From Nocardioides cavernaquae (lineage in GTDB: Bacteria; Actinomycetota; Actinomycetes; Propionibacteriales; Nocardioidaceae), in NCBI RefSeq assembly GCF_003600895.1, contig NZ_QYRP01000002.1:1550001-1614000 (forward strand): a DNA stretch of 64,000 nucleotides, given 5' to 3'. The notes under the pieces were generated by a model that was not told where the DNA came from, did not search any database, and saw nothing but the letters and a program-made list of their open reading frames with translations. Position numbers and translations under genes: made by a program. Position 1 is the first letter of the stretch; every line of letters starts with the position of its first letter. Positions 17,743-25,001 of the stretch are shown here, one piece after another.

Positions 17743-17748
17743 TATTGT
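17743..17748 (+). promoter_or_regulatory. Candidate -10 of the excisionase-type regulator
   Basis: TATTGT lies about 70 bp before the ATG at 17819, in an unusually A/T-rich stretch (17699-17750). The T-run GTATTTTTCC at 17701-17710 may also end proC transcription. Confidence 0.35.
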
Positions 17749-17818
17749 CACGAACACGAGGCACGTGGGTCGCCAGTGGGGAAGCTGGAGCGTGTCGCAA
17801 AGAAAGCAGTGGTGTGCC

Positions 17819-18025
17819 ATGGCAGGCAACACGTCCAGTGACATCTCGGAAGTTCGTTTTCTGACGATCGCCGAAGTGGCGACGATGATGCGCGTTTCGA
17901 AGATGACGGTCTACCGCATCGTCCACAGCGGCGAGCTCCCGGCCGTCCGCGTGGGCCGCTCCTTCCGGGTGACCGAGAAGGACGTCAACGAGTACATCAA
18001 GCGGTCGTTCTACGACGCAGGGTGA
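17819..18025 (+). CDS. Excisionase-family helix-turn-helix regulator (BdtA/Rv0500A-like)
   Basis: A 68-residue DNA-binding protein of the MerR-like/excisionase type. It shows FLTIAEVATMMRVSKMTVYR, the HTH, then IVHSGELPAVRVGRSFRV, the wing, and VNEYIKRSF. Its place between proC and a 33-residue basic protein matches Rv0500A in M. tuberculosis and SCO3328 (bdtA) in Streptomyces. It is related to, but distinct from, BldC. In-frame starts at 17765 and 17792 exist; the ATG at 17819 gives the MAGNTS start I expect for the family. Targets are unknown. Confidence 0.88.
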   Translation: MAGNTSSDISEVRFLTIAEVATMMRVSKMTVYRIVHSGELPAVRVGRSFRVTEKDVNEYIKRSFYDAG

Positions 18026-18130
18026 GATCAGGACGGACTCGGATTCGGCGGGACGTTCCCCGACCGATAGGCTGAGTGCGTCGCCCATGCTGTTCTGCCA
18101 GGGCTGACTGAAGCTCTGGAAAGGTTCACC

Positions 18131-18232
18131 GTGGGTTCTGTCATCAAGAAGCGCCGCAAGCGCATGGCCAAGAAGAAGCACCGCAAGCTGCTGAAGAAGA
18201 CGCGCGTGGCGCGTCGCAAGCTCGGTAAGTGA
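18131..18232 (+). CDS. 33-residue basic AURKAIP1/COX24-domain protein
   Basis: A tiny gene with GTG start, reading [17 protein letters not shown] and ending VARRKLGK: 33 residues, about half Lys or Arg. The C-terminal [11 protein letters not shown] matches the COX24/AURKAIP1 domain found in mitochondrial small-subunit protein mS38; the actinobacterial counterpart (Rv0500B, also 33 residues) binds the small ribosomal subunit in mycobacteria. The epimerase follows after 13 bp, so they are cotranscribed. The order regulator / 33-aa protein / epimerase is conserved. Confidence 0.92.
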   Translation: MGSVIKKRRKRMAKKKHRKLLKKTRVARRKLGK

Positions 18233-18245
18233 GCGCACTGCTTCG

Positions 18246-19289
18246 ATGACGCAGGCCGGCAAGGTCGTGCTCGTCACCGGGGTCTCTCGAGACCTCGGAC
18301 GACGTTTCGCGCGCATCCTTGCCGATGACCCTGCCGTTGGTCGAGTGATCGGCGTCGATGTCGCCCCTCCTGTGGGTGACCTCGGCGCCGTTTCCTTTCT
18401 CAGGGCCGACCTGCGTGGGCCGGTGATCGCCAAGATCCTGGTCCGCGAGCGCGTCGACACCGTCGTGCACATGAGCGTCATCGCCACTCCCGGTTCGCTG
18501 GGCAGCCGTGGCTCGATGAAGGAGCTCAACGTCATCGGCACGATGCAGCTGCTCGGCGCCTGCCAGCGCGCTCCCGACGTACGCCGTGTCATCGTGAAGT
18601 CGACGACCACCGTCTACGGCGCGAGCCACCGCGATCCCGCGATGTTCACGGAGGATCGTGGACCGCAGCGGCTGCCGAAGTCGGGCTATGCCCGCGACGC
18701 GCAGGAGATCGAGGGCTACGTCCGCGGCTTCTCGCGACGTCGCCCTGACGTCACTGTCACGACGCTCCGGGCGGCCAACGTCCTCGGGCCCGAGGTCGAC
18801 AGTCCGATCGCCCAGTACTTCCGCCTGCCGGTGATCCCCAACGTGCTCGGCTTCGACCCGCGTCTGCAGTTCCTGCACGAGCTGGACCTCGTGGGGGCGC
18901 TGCGCCATGCGGTCCACGCCGAGGTCCCCGGCACCTTCAACCTCGCCGGCGACGGCGTCCTGCTGCTGTCCCAGGCGATCCGTCGCCTGGGTCGCACCGG
19001 CCTTCCGGTTCCGGGGTTCGCGCTCTCTGCCGTCGGCTCGGCCATGCGGGGCGTGGGACTGGCTGAGTTCGCCCCCGAGTTGGTGCAGTTCCTGACCTAC
19101 GGTCGCGGTGTGGACACCACCCGCCTGCGCAACGACCTCGGGTTCATCCCGCGTTTCACGAGCGCCGAGGCGTTCGACGACTTCGCGCATGGCATCGGTG
19201 CCGCGCCGGGCCCGCGCGGCATCGCTGCGCTCGAGCCCGTGCTTGCCGGTTTCGAGCGGTCCCTGACCCGAGGAGAGCTCGATGGGTGA
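18246..19289 (+). CDS. NAD-dependent epimerase/dehydratase family protein
   Basis: An extended short-chain dehydrogenase of 347 residues. The NAD site is VLVTGVSRDLGRRFA, slightly off the classic GxxGxxG; further segments are VVHMSVIATPG, VKSTTTVYG and SGYARDAQEIEGY. The catalytic Tyr of YxxxK is present (Y in GYARD) but the Lys is replaced by Asp/Ala, so the reaction may not be a standard epimerisation. It corresponds in position to Rv0501 (galE2). It overlaps the acyltransferase start by 8 bp. Confidence 0.85.
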   Translation: MTQAGKVVLVTGVSRDLGRRFARILADDPAVGRVIGVDVAPPVGDLGAVSFLRADLRGPVIAKILVRERVDTVVHMSVIATPGSLGSRGSMKELNVIGTMQLLGACQRAPDVRRVIVKSTTTVYGASHRDPAMFTEDRGPQRLPKSGYARDAQEIEGYVRGFSRRRPDVTVTTLRAANVLGPEVDSPIAQYFRLPVIPNVLGFDPRLQFLHELDLVGALRHAVHAEVPGTFNLAGDGVLLLSQAIRRLGRTGLPVPGFALSAVGSAMRGVGLAEFAPELVQFLTYGRGVDTTRLRNDLGFIPRFTSAEAFDDFAHGIGAAPGPRGIAALEPVLAGFERSLTRGELDG

Positions 19290-20535
19290 CGCGGACATCA
19301 TCCCTATCGGGACGAGGGGTGCCGCGGGACGGGGCGCCGGCAAGAAGCCCTCGAAAGCCGCAAGGGACCTGCTGGGCAAGCCCAAGGGCGCCCCATCCCG
19401 AGGCACCCCTCCGAGCGTTACGGATGGAGCCGAGGCGTCGGTACCGCAGCGGGGGAGCGAAGCGGAGGAGCGAGGACAGCGACACCTCGGCGGGCCCAAC
19501 AGCGGCGCGCAAGGCGCCGACGTACCCCAATCCGCCACGGACGGCCTGGACGGGCAGGAGGGCGAAGCCGCAGGCGAGCCGAGCCTGACCCTCGCGCCCG
19601 AGCCCGGTGCGCAGACCGGCAAGCACACCCCCAAGCACCGCGGCATCCCGATGTCCGACATCATCCACGCGGTGAACCACGCGGCGATGGAGGTCTTCGG
19701 CGACGACTGGGAGCGCAAGCTCGCCCACTTCATCGCCTTCACCCGCCGCCGGATCACCGGCGACTACACGATCGACGAATACGGCTTCGATGCCGAGATC
19801 ACCGAGCGTTTCTTCCTGTCCGCCACCCGCCCGCTCGCGGAGAAGTGGTTCCGCATCGAGGTCCGCGGCATCGAGAACATCCCGAAGGAGGGTGGCGCAC
19901 TCCTCGTGTCCAACCACTCCGGGACCGTGCCGGTCGACGCGATGATGACGATGTTCGAGGTGCACGAGCGCACCGGTCGCTACCTGCGCCCGCTCGGTGC
20001 TGACCTGGTCTTCCGGCTGCCCTTCATCGGCACGCTGGCCCGTCGTGGCGGTGTCACGCTGGCCTGTTCCGAGGACGCCGAGCGCATGCTGCGCGGTGGC
20101 GAGCTCGTCGCCGTGTGGCCCGAGGGCTTCAAGGGCATCGGCAAGCCGTTCTCCGAGCGCTACAAGCTGCAGCGCTTCGGTCGTGGCGGCTTCGTCAGCG
20201 CTGCCCTGCACACCGGCGTACCCATCATCCCGGTGTCCGTCGTCGGTGCCGAGGAGATCTACCCGCTGGTCGGCAACGTCCCCTCGCTGGCGCGGCTTCT
20301 CGGGGTGCCCTACATCCCGATCACGCCGTTCTTCCCGCTCCTCGGTCCGCTCGGCATGATCCCCCTGCCGTCGAAGTGGATCATCGAGTTCGGGGAGCCG
20401 ATCCGCACCGACCACTACGACGCCTCCGCTGCCGAGGACCCGATGACGCTCTTCGACGTCACCGACCAGGTGCGCGAGACGATCCAGCAGACGCTCTACA
20501 AGCTGCTCATGCGGCGGCGGTCGGTCTTCTCCTAG
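19282..20535 (+). CDS. Lysophospholipid acyltransferase family protein (PlsC-like)
   Basis: A membrane-associated acyltransferase, matching Rv0502 in position. The catalytic HX4D motif is NHSGTVPVD, followed by GVTLACSEDAERML, VWPEGFKGIGKPFSERYK and VPIIPVSVVG, typical of PlsC. Residues ~10-110 are an unusual low-complexity region rich in Gly, Ala, Glu and Ser that carries the DNA motif GGGGAGCGAAGCG (19452-19464) also found in hemD; it is probably an inserted repeat-derived spacer. Without it the enzyme would have a usual length of about 310 residues. Confidence 0.87.
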   Translation: MGDADIIPIGTRGAAGRGAGKKPSKAARDLLGKPKGAPSRGTPPSVTDGAEASVPQRGSEAEERGQRHLGGPNSGAQGADVPQSATDGLDGQEGEAAGEPSLTLAPEPGAQTGKHTPKHRGIPMSDIIHAVNHAAMEVFGDDWERKLAHFIAFTRRRITGDYTIDEYGFDAEITERFFLSATRPLAEKWFRIEVRGIENIPKEGGALLVSNHSGTVPVDAMMTMFEVHERTGRYLRPLGADLVFRLPFIGTLARRGGVTLACSEDAERMLRGGELVAVWPEGFKGIGKPFSERYKLQRFGRGGFVSAALHTGVPIIPVSVVGAEEIYPLVGNVPSLARLLGVPYIPITPFFPLLGPLGMIPLPSKWIIEFGEPIRTDHYDASAAEDPMTLFDVTDQVRETIQQTLYKLLMRRRSVFS

Positions 20536-20537
20536 CC

Positions 20538-20664
20538 GGATGGGCCCAGATGGCCGGGCCCGTTGATCTGAGCCCGAGTACGCCGCGCCGAGGGGTGCAG
20601 ATGGCCGGGACCGGCGATCTTGGCCCTACGTCGAGCCGCCGGGACCGGCGACCAGGGCCGTCTC
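20538..20664. repeat. 51-bp tandem repeat between acyltransferase and anti-sigma gene
   Basis: Two 51-bp units start at about 20538 and 20589, sharing CAGATGGCCGGG (20547 and 20598). A third partial copy of the CCGGGACCGGCGA part begins at 20639. The block separates two convergent genes. It contains CACCCCTCGGCGCG on the minus strand, similar to the menD-end repeat. Confidence 0.65.
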
Positions 20665-20682
20665 GGGGCGGTCAGTGAGAGG

Positions 20683-21798
20683 TCAGAGCAGGCCGTCGGT
20701 GCCCAGGAGGGGACCGAGCAGCGGGTTGAGCAGGTCGCCGAGGGGGTCATCGGACAGCGGGCTGTCGGTGCCGTGTGGGTCGAGCACGCCGCCGAGCGGG
20801 GCCTCGGAACCGCTCGTCGCTCCGCCGGTGGGGGCGGTGGACGCGGTCGCAGAGGTGCTGGGCGCAGGCTTGCCGCTCGCCAGGCTGCCGAGCGCGGGCA
20901 GCTGACCGAGCAGTGCGGCGATCGGGTCAGTGGCGCCGGCCTGGGCCGGGTCGTCGGACTTCGGGGCCAGCGCGGTGCGCGGGGAGACCGACGCCGAGTC
21001 GATGGCTGCGCCGGAGAGCAGGATCGCCGGGATGTCGAGCAGGCCACCGCAGTCGGGGCAGGCCTGCAGCGTGCGCTCATCGATGCTGAGCAGTGCGTTG
21101 ACCGCCGCGTCGAAGTTGTCGGCGAACTCGGTCGGCACGAGCGCCTTCAGGCCGGCCAGGATGTCGAGGCTGTCGGCGGTGAAGTCACGCAGCTCGACGA
21201 CGTGGGCGCTGTCGCCGGTCTCGGCGAACTCGCCGAGGGCGGTCTCCGCCGCCTGGCTGGCCTGTGCGACGAAGTCCTCGAGTGCGGTCGGGATGGCGGC
21301 CTGGCTCTCGACGCTGTCGCGGAGGGCGAGTGCCTGCGCCTCGTCGAGACGACCCTCGGCCAGACCCATGATCCGGTCGGCGCGGGCCTCGTCGTTGGCG
21401 CTCAGCGAGGTGCGTGCGCTCTCGAGGATGCGCTTGATCGGGTAGAGCGAGTCGCCGGGAAGCGCGTTCTGGGCGGCGAACGAGACGCCGGTGCTGCCGC
21501 CGAGGATGGCCAGCGTCGTTGCGGCAACCGCGATGCGGCGGTCGCGACGACGCGGGGAGGCCTCGCGCACCGGCAGGCTGAGTCGGGCATCGACGGGGAC
21601 GAGAAGGGTGTCGGCGGCAGCCATCAGGCCCGCACGGAGCTCCTTCGCGTAGTCCATGTTGGGTGCCGGCGCGGGGACGGACTGCAGCAGGGCAACCAGG
21701 TCGAGCGGCTCGGAGAACGAGCGGGAATCGCCGCCCCGACCATCGATCAGGGACGCAAACTCCTCGGCGCGGCGGCGTGCCGGGCTCACGGGGCTCAT
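20683..21798 (-). CDS. DUF5667 membrane protein, probable anti-sigma factor (RsbN-like)
   Basis: A 371-residue protein with an N-terminal cytoplasmic domain (1-83), one transmembrane helix (about 87-107, IAVAATTLAILGGSTGVSFA), a helical extracytoplasmic DUF5667 domain starting NALPGDSLYPIKRILES, and a Pro/Ser/Ala/Gly-rich C-terminus. In Streptomyces the protein next to the developmental sigma factor BldN, RsbN, has this single-pass DUF5667 layout and binds BldN. Here it follows the BldN-like sigma gene after 91 bp on the same strand, so it is probably its anti-sigma factor (inference). Confidence 0.75.
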   Translation of the reverse strand: MSPVSPARRRAEEFASLIDGRGGDSRSFSEPLDLVALLQSVPAPAPNMDYAKELRAGLMAAADTLLVPVDARLSLPVREASPRRRDRRIAVAATTLAILGGSTGVSFAAQNALPGDSLYPIKRILESARTSLSANDEARADRIMGLAEGRLDEAQALALRDSVESQAAIPTALEDFVAQASQAAETALGEFAETGDSAHVVELRDFTADSLDILAGLKALVPTEFADNFDAAVNALLSIDERTLQACPDCGGLLDIPAILLSGAAIDSASVSPRTALAPKSDDPAQAGATDPIAALLGQLPALGSLASGKPAPSTSATASTAPTGGATSGSEAPLGGVLDPHGTDSPLSDDPLGDLLNPLLGPLLGTDGLL

Positions 21799-21889
21799 GT
21801 CGTCGGTCCTGTCAGGTCAGTGGGGTGCGGGGGCATCCAGTTGTCAAACGACTCGAGGCGGCCGGAGGTTACGCCGTGTGACGGACGCT

Positions 21890-22795
21890 TCACTCGGAGT
21901 GCACCTCCTTCGGCATCAGCTTCGCGAGGTTGCGCACTCCGCGGAGCTGGAGCTGCTTGACGGCACCCTCGGTGCGACCGAGGACTTTGGCCGTGTCGGC
22001 GATGCTCATGCTCTGCAGGAACCGCATGATCAGGCACTCCTGCTGCTCCTTGGGGAGCTGCTTGAGGCAGGTCAGGAGCGTCTCGTTGGTGAGCTGTGCG
22101 AGCACCGCGGTCTCGGGGCCATCGGTGGCGTCGTCGTGCAGCCCCATGTCCTCGGTGGTGAGCTCGAGGCGGGTGCGGCCAGCCTTGAAGTGGTCGGTGC
22201 AGAGGTTGCGCGCGATGGTCATCAGCCAGGCGCCGAAGTCGCGGCCCTGCCACCGGAAGTTGTTCATGGAGCGCAGCGCGCGGAAGAAGGTCTCGCTGGC
22301 CAGGTCCTCGGCGAGCGCCTGCGACCGGGTCCGGTAGTAGATGAACCGGTAGACCGAGGGGTGGTAGTGGTCGAAGAGGAGCCCGAAGGCCTCCTTGTCG
22401 CCGGAGCGGGCCAGCTCGACCAGAGCGATCATCCGCTCCCGCGTGGCCTCGTCGGCCTCGGCGGACATCGCGTGCTCGGAGTCGTCGGGCTGCTCGCCGG
22501 GCGGCTGGTCACCGGGTGGCCGGTCACCGAGCGGACGGTCACTCGTCGAGACGGTGCCACTGCCCTCGGCGCGGTGGCGGCCCGGTGTGCCGACGATGAC
22601 GGACGGCTCGGGAGCTGACTCGGCCAGCAGCCACGGCGCGGCAGCCGGACGACGGGAGGTGCGGGAAGTGGGCCGGACGAAGGGGTTTGCGGTGGGGCCA
22701 GCAGCGCAGAGCGCAGGCTCGAGCAGGAGTGCATCGAGCACGGCGGTGCGCAGGGCGTCGAGCCCTCGCAGCGCGGATGCCGTCGCCTCATGCAT
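21890..22795 (-). CDS. ECF RNA polymerase sigma factor, BldN-like, with N-terminal extension
   Basis: A 301-residue extracytoplasmic-function sigma factor. Region 2 runs from RSGDKEAFGLLFDHYHPSVY through RSQALAEDLASETFFRAL and GAWLMTIARN; region 4 contains LPKEQQECLIMRFLQ and IADTAKVLGRTEGAVKQLQ. A long N-terminal extension of about 110-125 residues opens MHEATASALRGLDALRTAVLDALL, similar to the prosequence removed from Streptomyces BldN. The ATG at 22795 has GGGAGG a few nt upstream; a longer start at 22942 is unsupported. Gene order (proC, bdtA-like, sigma/anti-sigma, rex-hem) matches Streptomyces. Confidence 0.85.
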   Translation of the reverse strand: MHEATASALRGLDALRTAVLDALLLEPALCAAGPTANPFVRPTSRTSRRPAAAPWLLAESAPEPSVIVGTPGRHRAEGSGTVSTSDRPLGDRPPGDQPPGEQPDDSEHAMSAEADEATRERMIALVELARSGDKEAFGLLFDHYHPSVYRFIYYRTRSQALAEDLASETFFRALRSMNNFRWQGRDFGAWLMTIARNLCTDHFKAGRTRLELTTEDMGLHDDATDGPETAVLAQLTNETLLTCLKQLPKEQQECLIMRFLQSMSIADTAKVLGRTEGAVKQLQLRGVRNLAKLMPKEVHSE

Positions 22796-22901
22796 CGTTG
22801 AACCCCTCCCAAGGCCCCCCTCTCCCGAGGGCCATTCCCCACAGTAGGGGAAAGTGACTGTTTCTGTGAACGGTCTGGGAGAACTGTTGTCGTCGGCAGC
22901 C
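22796..22901 (-). promoter_or_regulatory. Promoter region of the BldN-like sigma gene
   Basis: On the minus strand a TACTGT -10 sits within CCCCTACTGTGGGG, an inverted repeat with CCCC/GGGG arms at about 22844-22857, followed by a GC-rich hairpin (GGCCCTC/GAGGGGGGCC) and then the GGGAGGGG ribosome binding site. The palindrome around the -10 could be an operator. Confidence 0.4.
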
Positions 22902-23795
22902 TCAGTGCGCGCGCGGGCGGTTGCGCAGGGCGACGCCCGCACTGGTGCCGCCGACCACCGCTCCAGCGATCGCGGCGCCGATCAGGCCGGCGCGCGCCAC
23001 CTTGCGGCCGGTGCGGTAGTCGCGGATGCGCCAGTTGTTCTGCTGCGCGGCGTGGCGCAGCTTGCTGTCCGGGTTGACCGCGCACGCGTCGCCGACCAGC
23101 GACAGCATCGGCATGTCGTTGAAGGAGTCGGAGTACGCCGAGCAACGGCTCAGGTCGAGCCCCTCGCGCGCTGCGAGTGCCTTGATCGCCTCGGCCTTCG
23201 CCGGGCCGTGCAGCATCTCGCCGACGAGGCGACCTGTGTAGACGCCGTCCTCGTGCTCGGCGACGGTGCCCATCGCGCCGGTCAGCCCGAGGCGCCGCGC
23301 GATCTCCCGCGCGATCTCGATGGGGGCGGCCGTCACCAGCCACACGCGCTGGCCCTGGTCGAGGTGCATCTGCGCGAGCGCACGGGTGCCGGGCCAGATG
23401 CGGTGGGCCATCGCTTCCTCGAAGATCTCGCGGCCGAGCTCCTCGAGCTCGGTCACGGTGTGGCCGGCGATGAAGGAGAGCCCCTCGTTGCGGGCCTTGG
23501 CGATGTGCTCCGGGTCCTCGACGCCGACGATCCGGAAGTAGGCCTGCTTGTACGCCGCGCCGAGGATGTCGCGCGTCGTGAAGAACTTGCGCTTGTGGAG
23601 GCCCCGGGCCAGGTGGAAGATGCTCGCGCCCTGCATGACGGTGTTGTCCACGTCGAAGAACGCCGCGCTGGTCGGGTCGATCGGGACGTCCAGTGCGGAC
23701 TCGACCTCGGCGATCGCCGCAGCTGCTTCGCCGGCGAGGACGGAGCGCTGCTGCAGGTCGAGGGGTCGGGCGGGGCGACGCTTCTCGGGGGTCAC
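22902..23795 (-). CDS. HAD-IB family hydrolase (SerB-like phosphatase)
   Basis: A 297-residue phosphatase-like protein matching Rv0505c (serB1) in location. The HAD motif I is FFDVDNTVM; motif II VWLVTAAP; motif IV YSDSFNDMPML, which binds Mg. The C-terminal 35 residues include a short hydrophobic segment (LIGAAIAGAVVGGTSAGVAL), suggesting membrane attachment, which is not typical of soluble SerB. The substrate is uncertain: phosphoserine or a phospholipid-type substrate. Confidence 0.87.
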   Translation of the reverse strand: MTPEKRRPARPLDLQQRSVLAGEAAAAIAEVESALDVPIDPTSAAFFDVDNTVMQGASIFHLARGLHKRKFFTTRDILGAAYKQAYFRIVGVEDPEHIAKARNEGLSFIAGHTVTELEELGREIFEEAMAHRIWPGTRALAQMHLDQGQRVWLVTAAPIEIAREIARRLGLTGAMGTVAEHEDGVYTGRLVGEMLHGPAKAEAIKALAAREGLDLSRCSAYSDSFNDMPMLSLVGDACAVNPDSKLRHAAQQNNWRIRDYRTGRKVARAGLIGAAIAGAVVGGTSAGVALRNRPRAH

Positions 23796-23823
23796 ACCTG
23801 AAGCCTAGGGGGCCGTCCGGGCT

Positions 23824-24099
23824 GTGTCAGGATCGGTTCATGTCCTCGTCCTCCGCGCCGCGGGTCCCCGAGTAACCGTCTACATGCGCCCGGGTTGTCA
23901 CCTCTGCACCGTGGCGCACGAGGTGGTGGCCCAGGTGTGTGAAGCGCTGGGGGAGAGTTTCGTGGAGATCGACATCGACACGGACCCGGCCCTGCTCGCG
24001 GCGTACTCCGATGAGATCCCGGTGACCCTGGTCGACGGGCGCCGGCACGACTTCTGGCGCGTCGACCCGGACCGGCTGCGGGCCGCGCTCACGAGCTGA
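23824..24099 (+). CDS. Glutaredoxin-like thioredoxin-fold protein, possible frameshift near start
   Basis: A thioredoxin-fold protein of about 91 residues with TVYMRPGCHLCTVAHEV (CxxC active site), FVEIDIDTDPAL and IPVTLVDGRRHDFWRVD, similar to Rv0508. It probably acts in thiol exchange. The open frame runs from a GTG at 23824, but the best promoter (CAGGAT, 6 nt upstream) points to the ATG at 23840, which opens a frame encoding MSSSSAPRVPE and then stops. One extra C in the CCCC run at 23867-23870 would join MSSSSAPRVP directly to RVTVYMRPG. A sequencing slip, real frameshift or programmed -1 event are all possible. Confidence 0.7.
   Translation: MSGSVHVLVLRAAGPRVTVYMRPGCHLCTVAHEVVAQVCEALGESFVEIDIDTDPALLAAYSDEIPVTLVDGRRHDFWRVDPDRLRAALTS
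23828..23833 (+). promoter_or_regulatory. -10 element pointing to ATG 23840 (glutaredoxin-like)
   Basis: CAGGAT ends exactly 6 nt before an ATG that is out of frame with the glutaredoxin domain; see the frameshift note in that gene. Confidence 0.4.
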
Positions 24100-24190
24100 C
24101 CGCACCGGTGACCTCCGCGTTGACCGCCCCCGGCGTGGGTGAGACTTCTCACCTGTGCTAGCCGTGCCGGTTCCACCGCTCGGGCTCGGT

Positions 24191-24208
24191 TTGTTCTCGT
24201 GTTCACAA
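24191..24208 (+). promoter_or_regulatory. Rex operator in the rex-hem promoter
   Basis: TTGTTCTCGTGTTCACAA matches the Rex operator TTGTGAANNNNTTCACAA perfectly in the right half and in the outer four bases of the left. It overlaps the -35 and spacer of a promoter with TTGTTC (24191-24196) and TACAGT (24214-24219), 17 bp apart. Rex autoregulates rex-hemACD in Streptomyces. Confidence 0.75.
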
Positions 24209-24213
24209 ACTCC

Positions 24214-24219
24214 TACAGT
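24214..24219 (+). promoter_or_regulatory. -10 of the rex-hemACD promoter
   Basis: TACAGT, 17 bp from a TTGTTC -35 inside the Rex operator. Repression by Rex would block polymerase binding directly. Confidence 0.55.
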
Positions 24220-24299
24220 GAACGGGCCGCGAGGACGATTCGGGCTGGCCCTGCCGCCCGGCGAAGAGCTGATTCACGTGGCTGTTGGAGACGAGAACA

Positions 24300-25001
24300 T
24301 TGACCGCACGGACGCCCGCAGATGGTGCTCAGGCCGCGGGAAGGGACATCCCCGAGGCCACCGTTGCACGTCTCCCCGAGTACCTCCGTGCCCTCACGGC
24401 GCTGGCGGAGCGGGGCATCGGCACGTGCTCGAGCGATGAGCTCGCGGCCGCGGTCAACGTGAACAGCGCGAAGCTGCGCAAGGACCTCTCCTACCTGGGG
24501 TCCTACGGCACCCGCGGCGTCGGCTACGACGTCGACTACCTCAGCTACCAGATCGCCCGTGAGATCGGGCTGATGCAGGACTGGCCGGTCGTCATCGTCG
24601 GGATCGGCAACCTCGGTCATGCGCTGGCCAACTACGCCGGATTCGGTTCGCGTGGCTTCCGCGTCGTCGCGCTCCTCGACGCCGCGCCTGAGCTGGTCGA
24701 CGAGACGGTCGGCGGGCTCGTCGTACGCCCCTTCGACGACCTCGAGGCCGTCGTCGCCGACGGACCGGTCGCGATCGGTGTCATCGCGACCCCTGCCGGC
24801 GCTGCGCAGGAGGTCGTCGACCGCCTGGTTGCAGCCGGCATCACCAGCATCCTCAACTTCGCCCCGACCACGCTCGCCGTCCCGGCCGGGGTCTCGGTGC
24901 GCAAGGTCGACCTGTCGATCGAGCTCCAGATCCTTGCCTTCCACGAGCAGCGCAAGGGCTCCCCCGTCGTCCAGCCGCTGGCCCGGGAGGCCTCGGCATG
25001 A
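24300..25001 (+). CDS. rex: Redox-sensing transcriptional repressor Rex
   Basis: Rex binds DNA when NADH/NAD+ is low and releases it when NADH rises, tuning respiratory genes. The 233-residue protein has the N-terminal winged helix (IPEATVARLPEYLRAL, VNSAKLRKDLSYLGSYGTRG) and the Rossmann NADH domain (VVIVGIGNLGHALANY), with the C-terminal swapped helix VDLSIELQILAFHEQ. TTG at 24300 is chosen because GGAG at 24287-24290 lies 9 nt upstream; an in-frame TTG at 24285 is an alternative. hemA starts 4 bp inside its end. Confidence 0.94.
   Translation: MTARTPADGAQAAGRDIPEATVARLPEYLRALTALAERGIGTCSSDELAAAVNVNSAKLRKDLSYLGSYGTRGVGYDVDYLSYQIAREIGLMQDWPVVIVGIGNLGHALANYAGFGSRGFRVVALLDAAPELVDETVGGLVVRPFDDLEAVVADGPVAIGVIATPAGAAQEVVDRLVAAGITSILNFAPTTLAVPAGVSVRKVDLSIELQILAFHEQRKGSPVVQPLAREASA

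Noticed and set aside
22796..22942. Longer start for the BldN-like sigma factor
   Set aside because: It would cover its own -10 and ribosome binding site.
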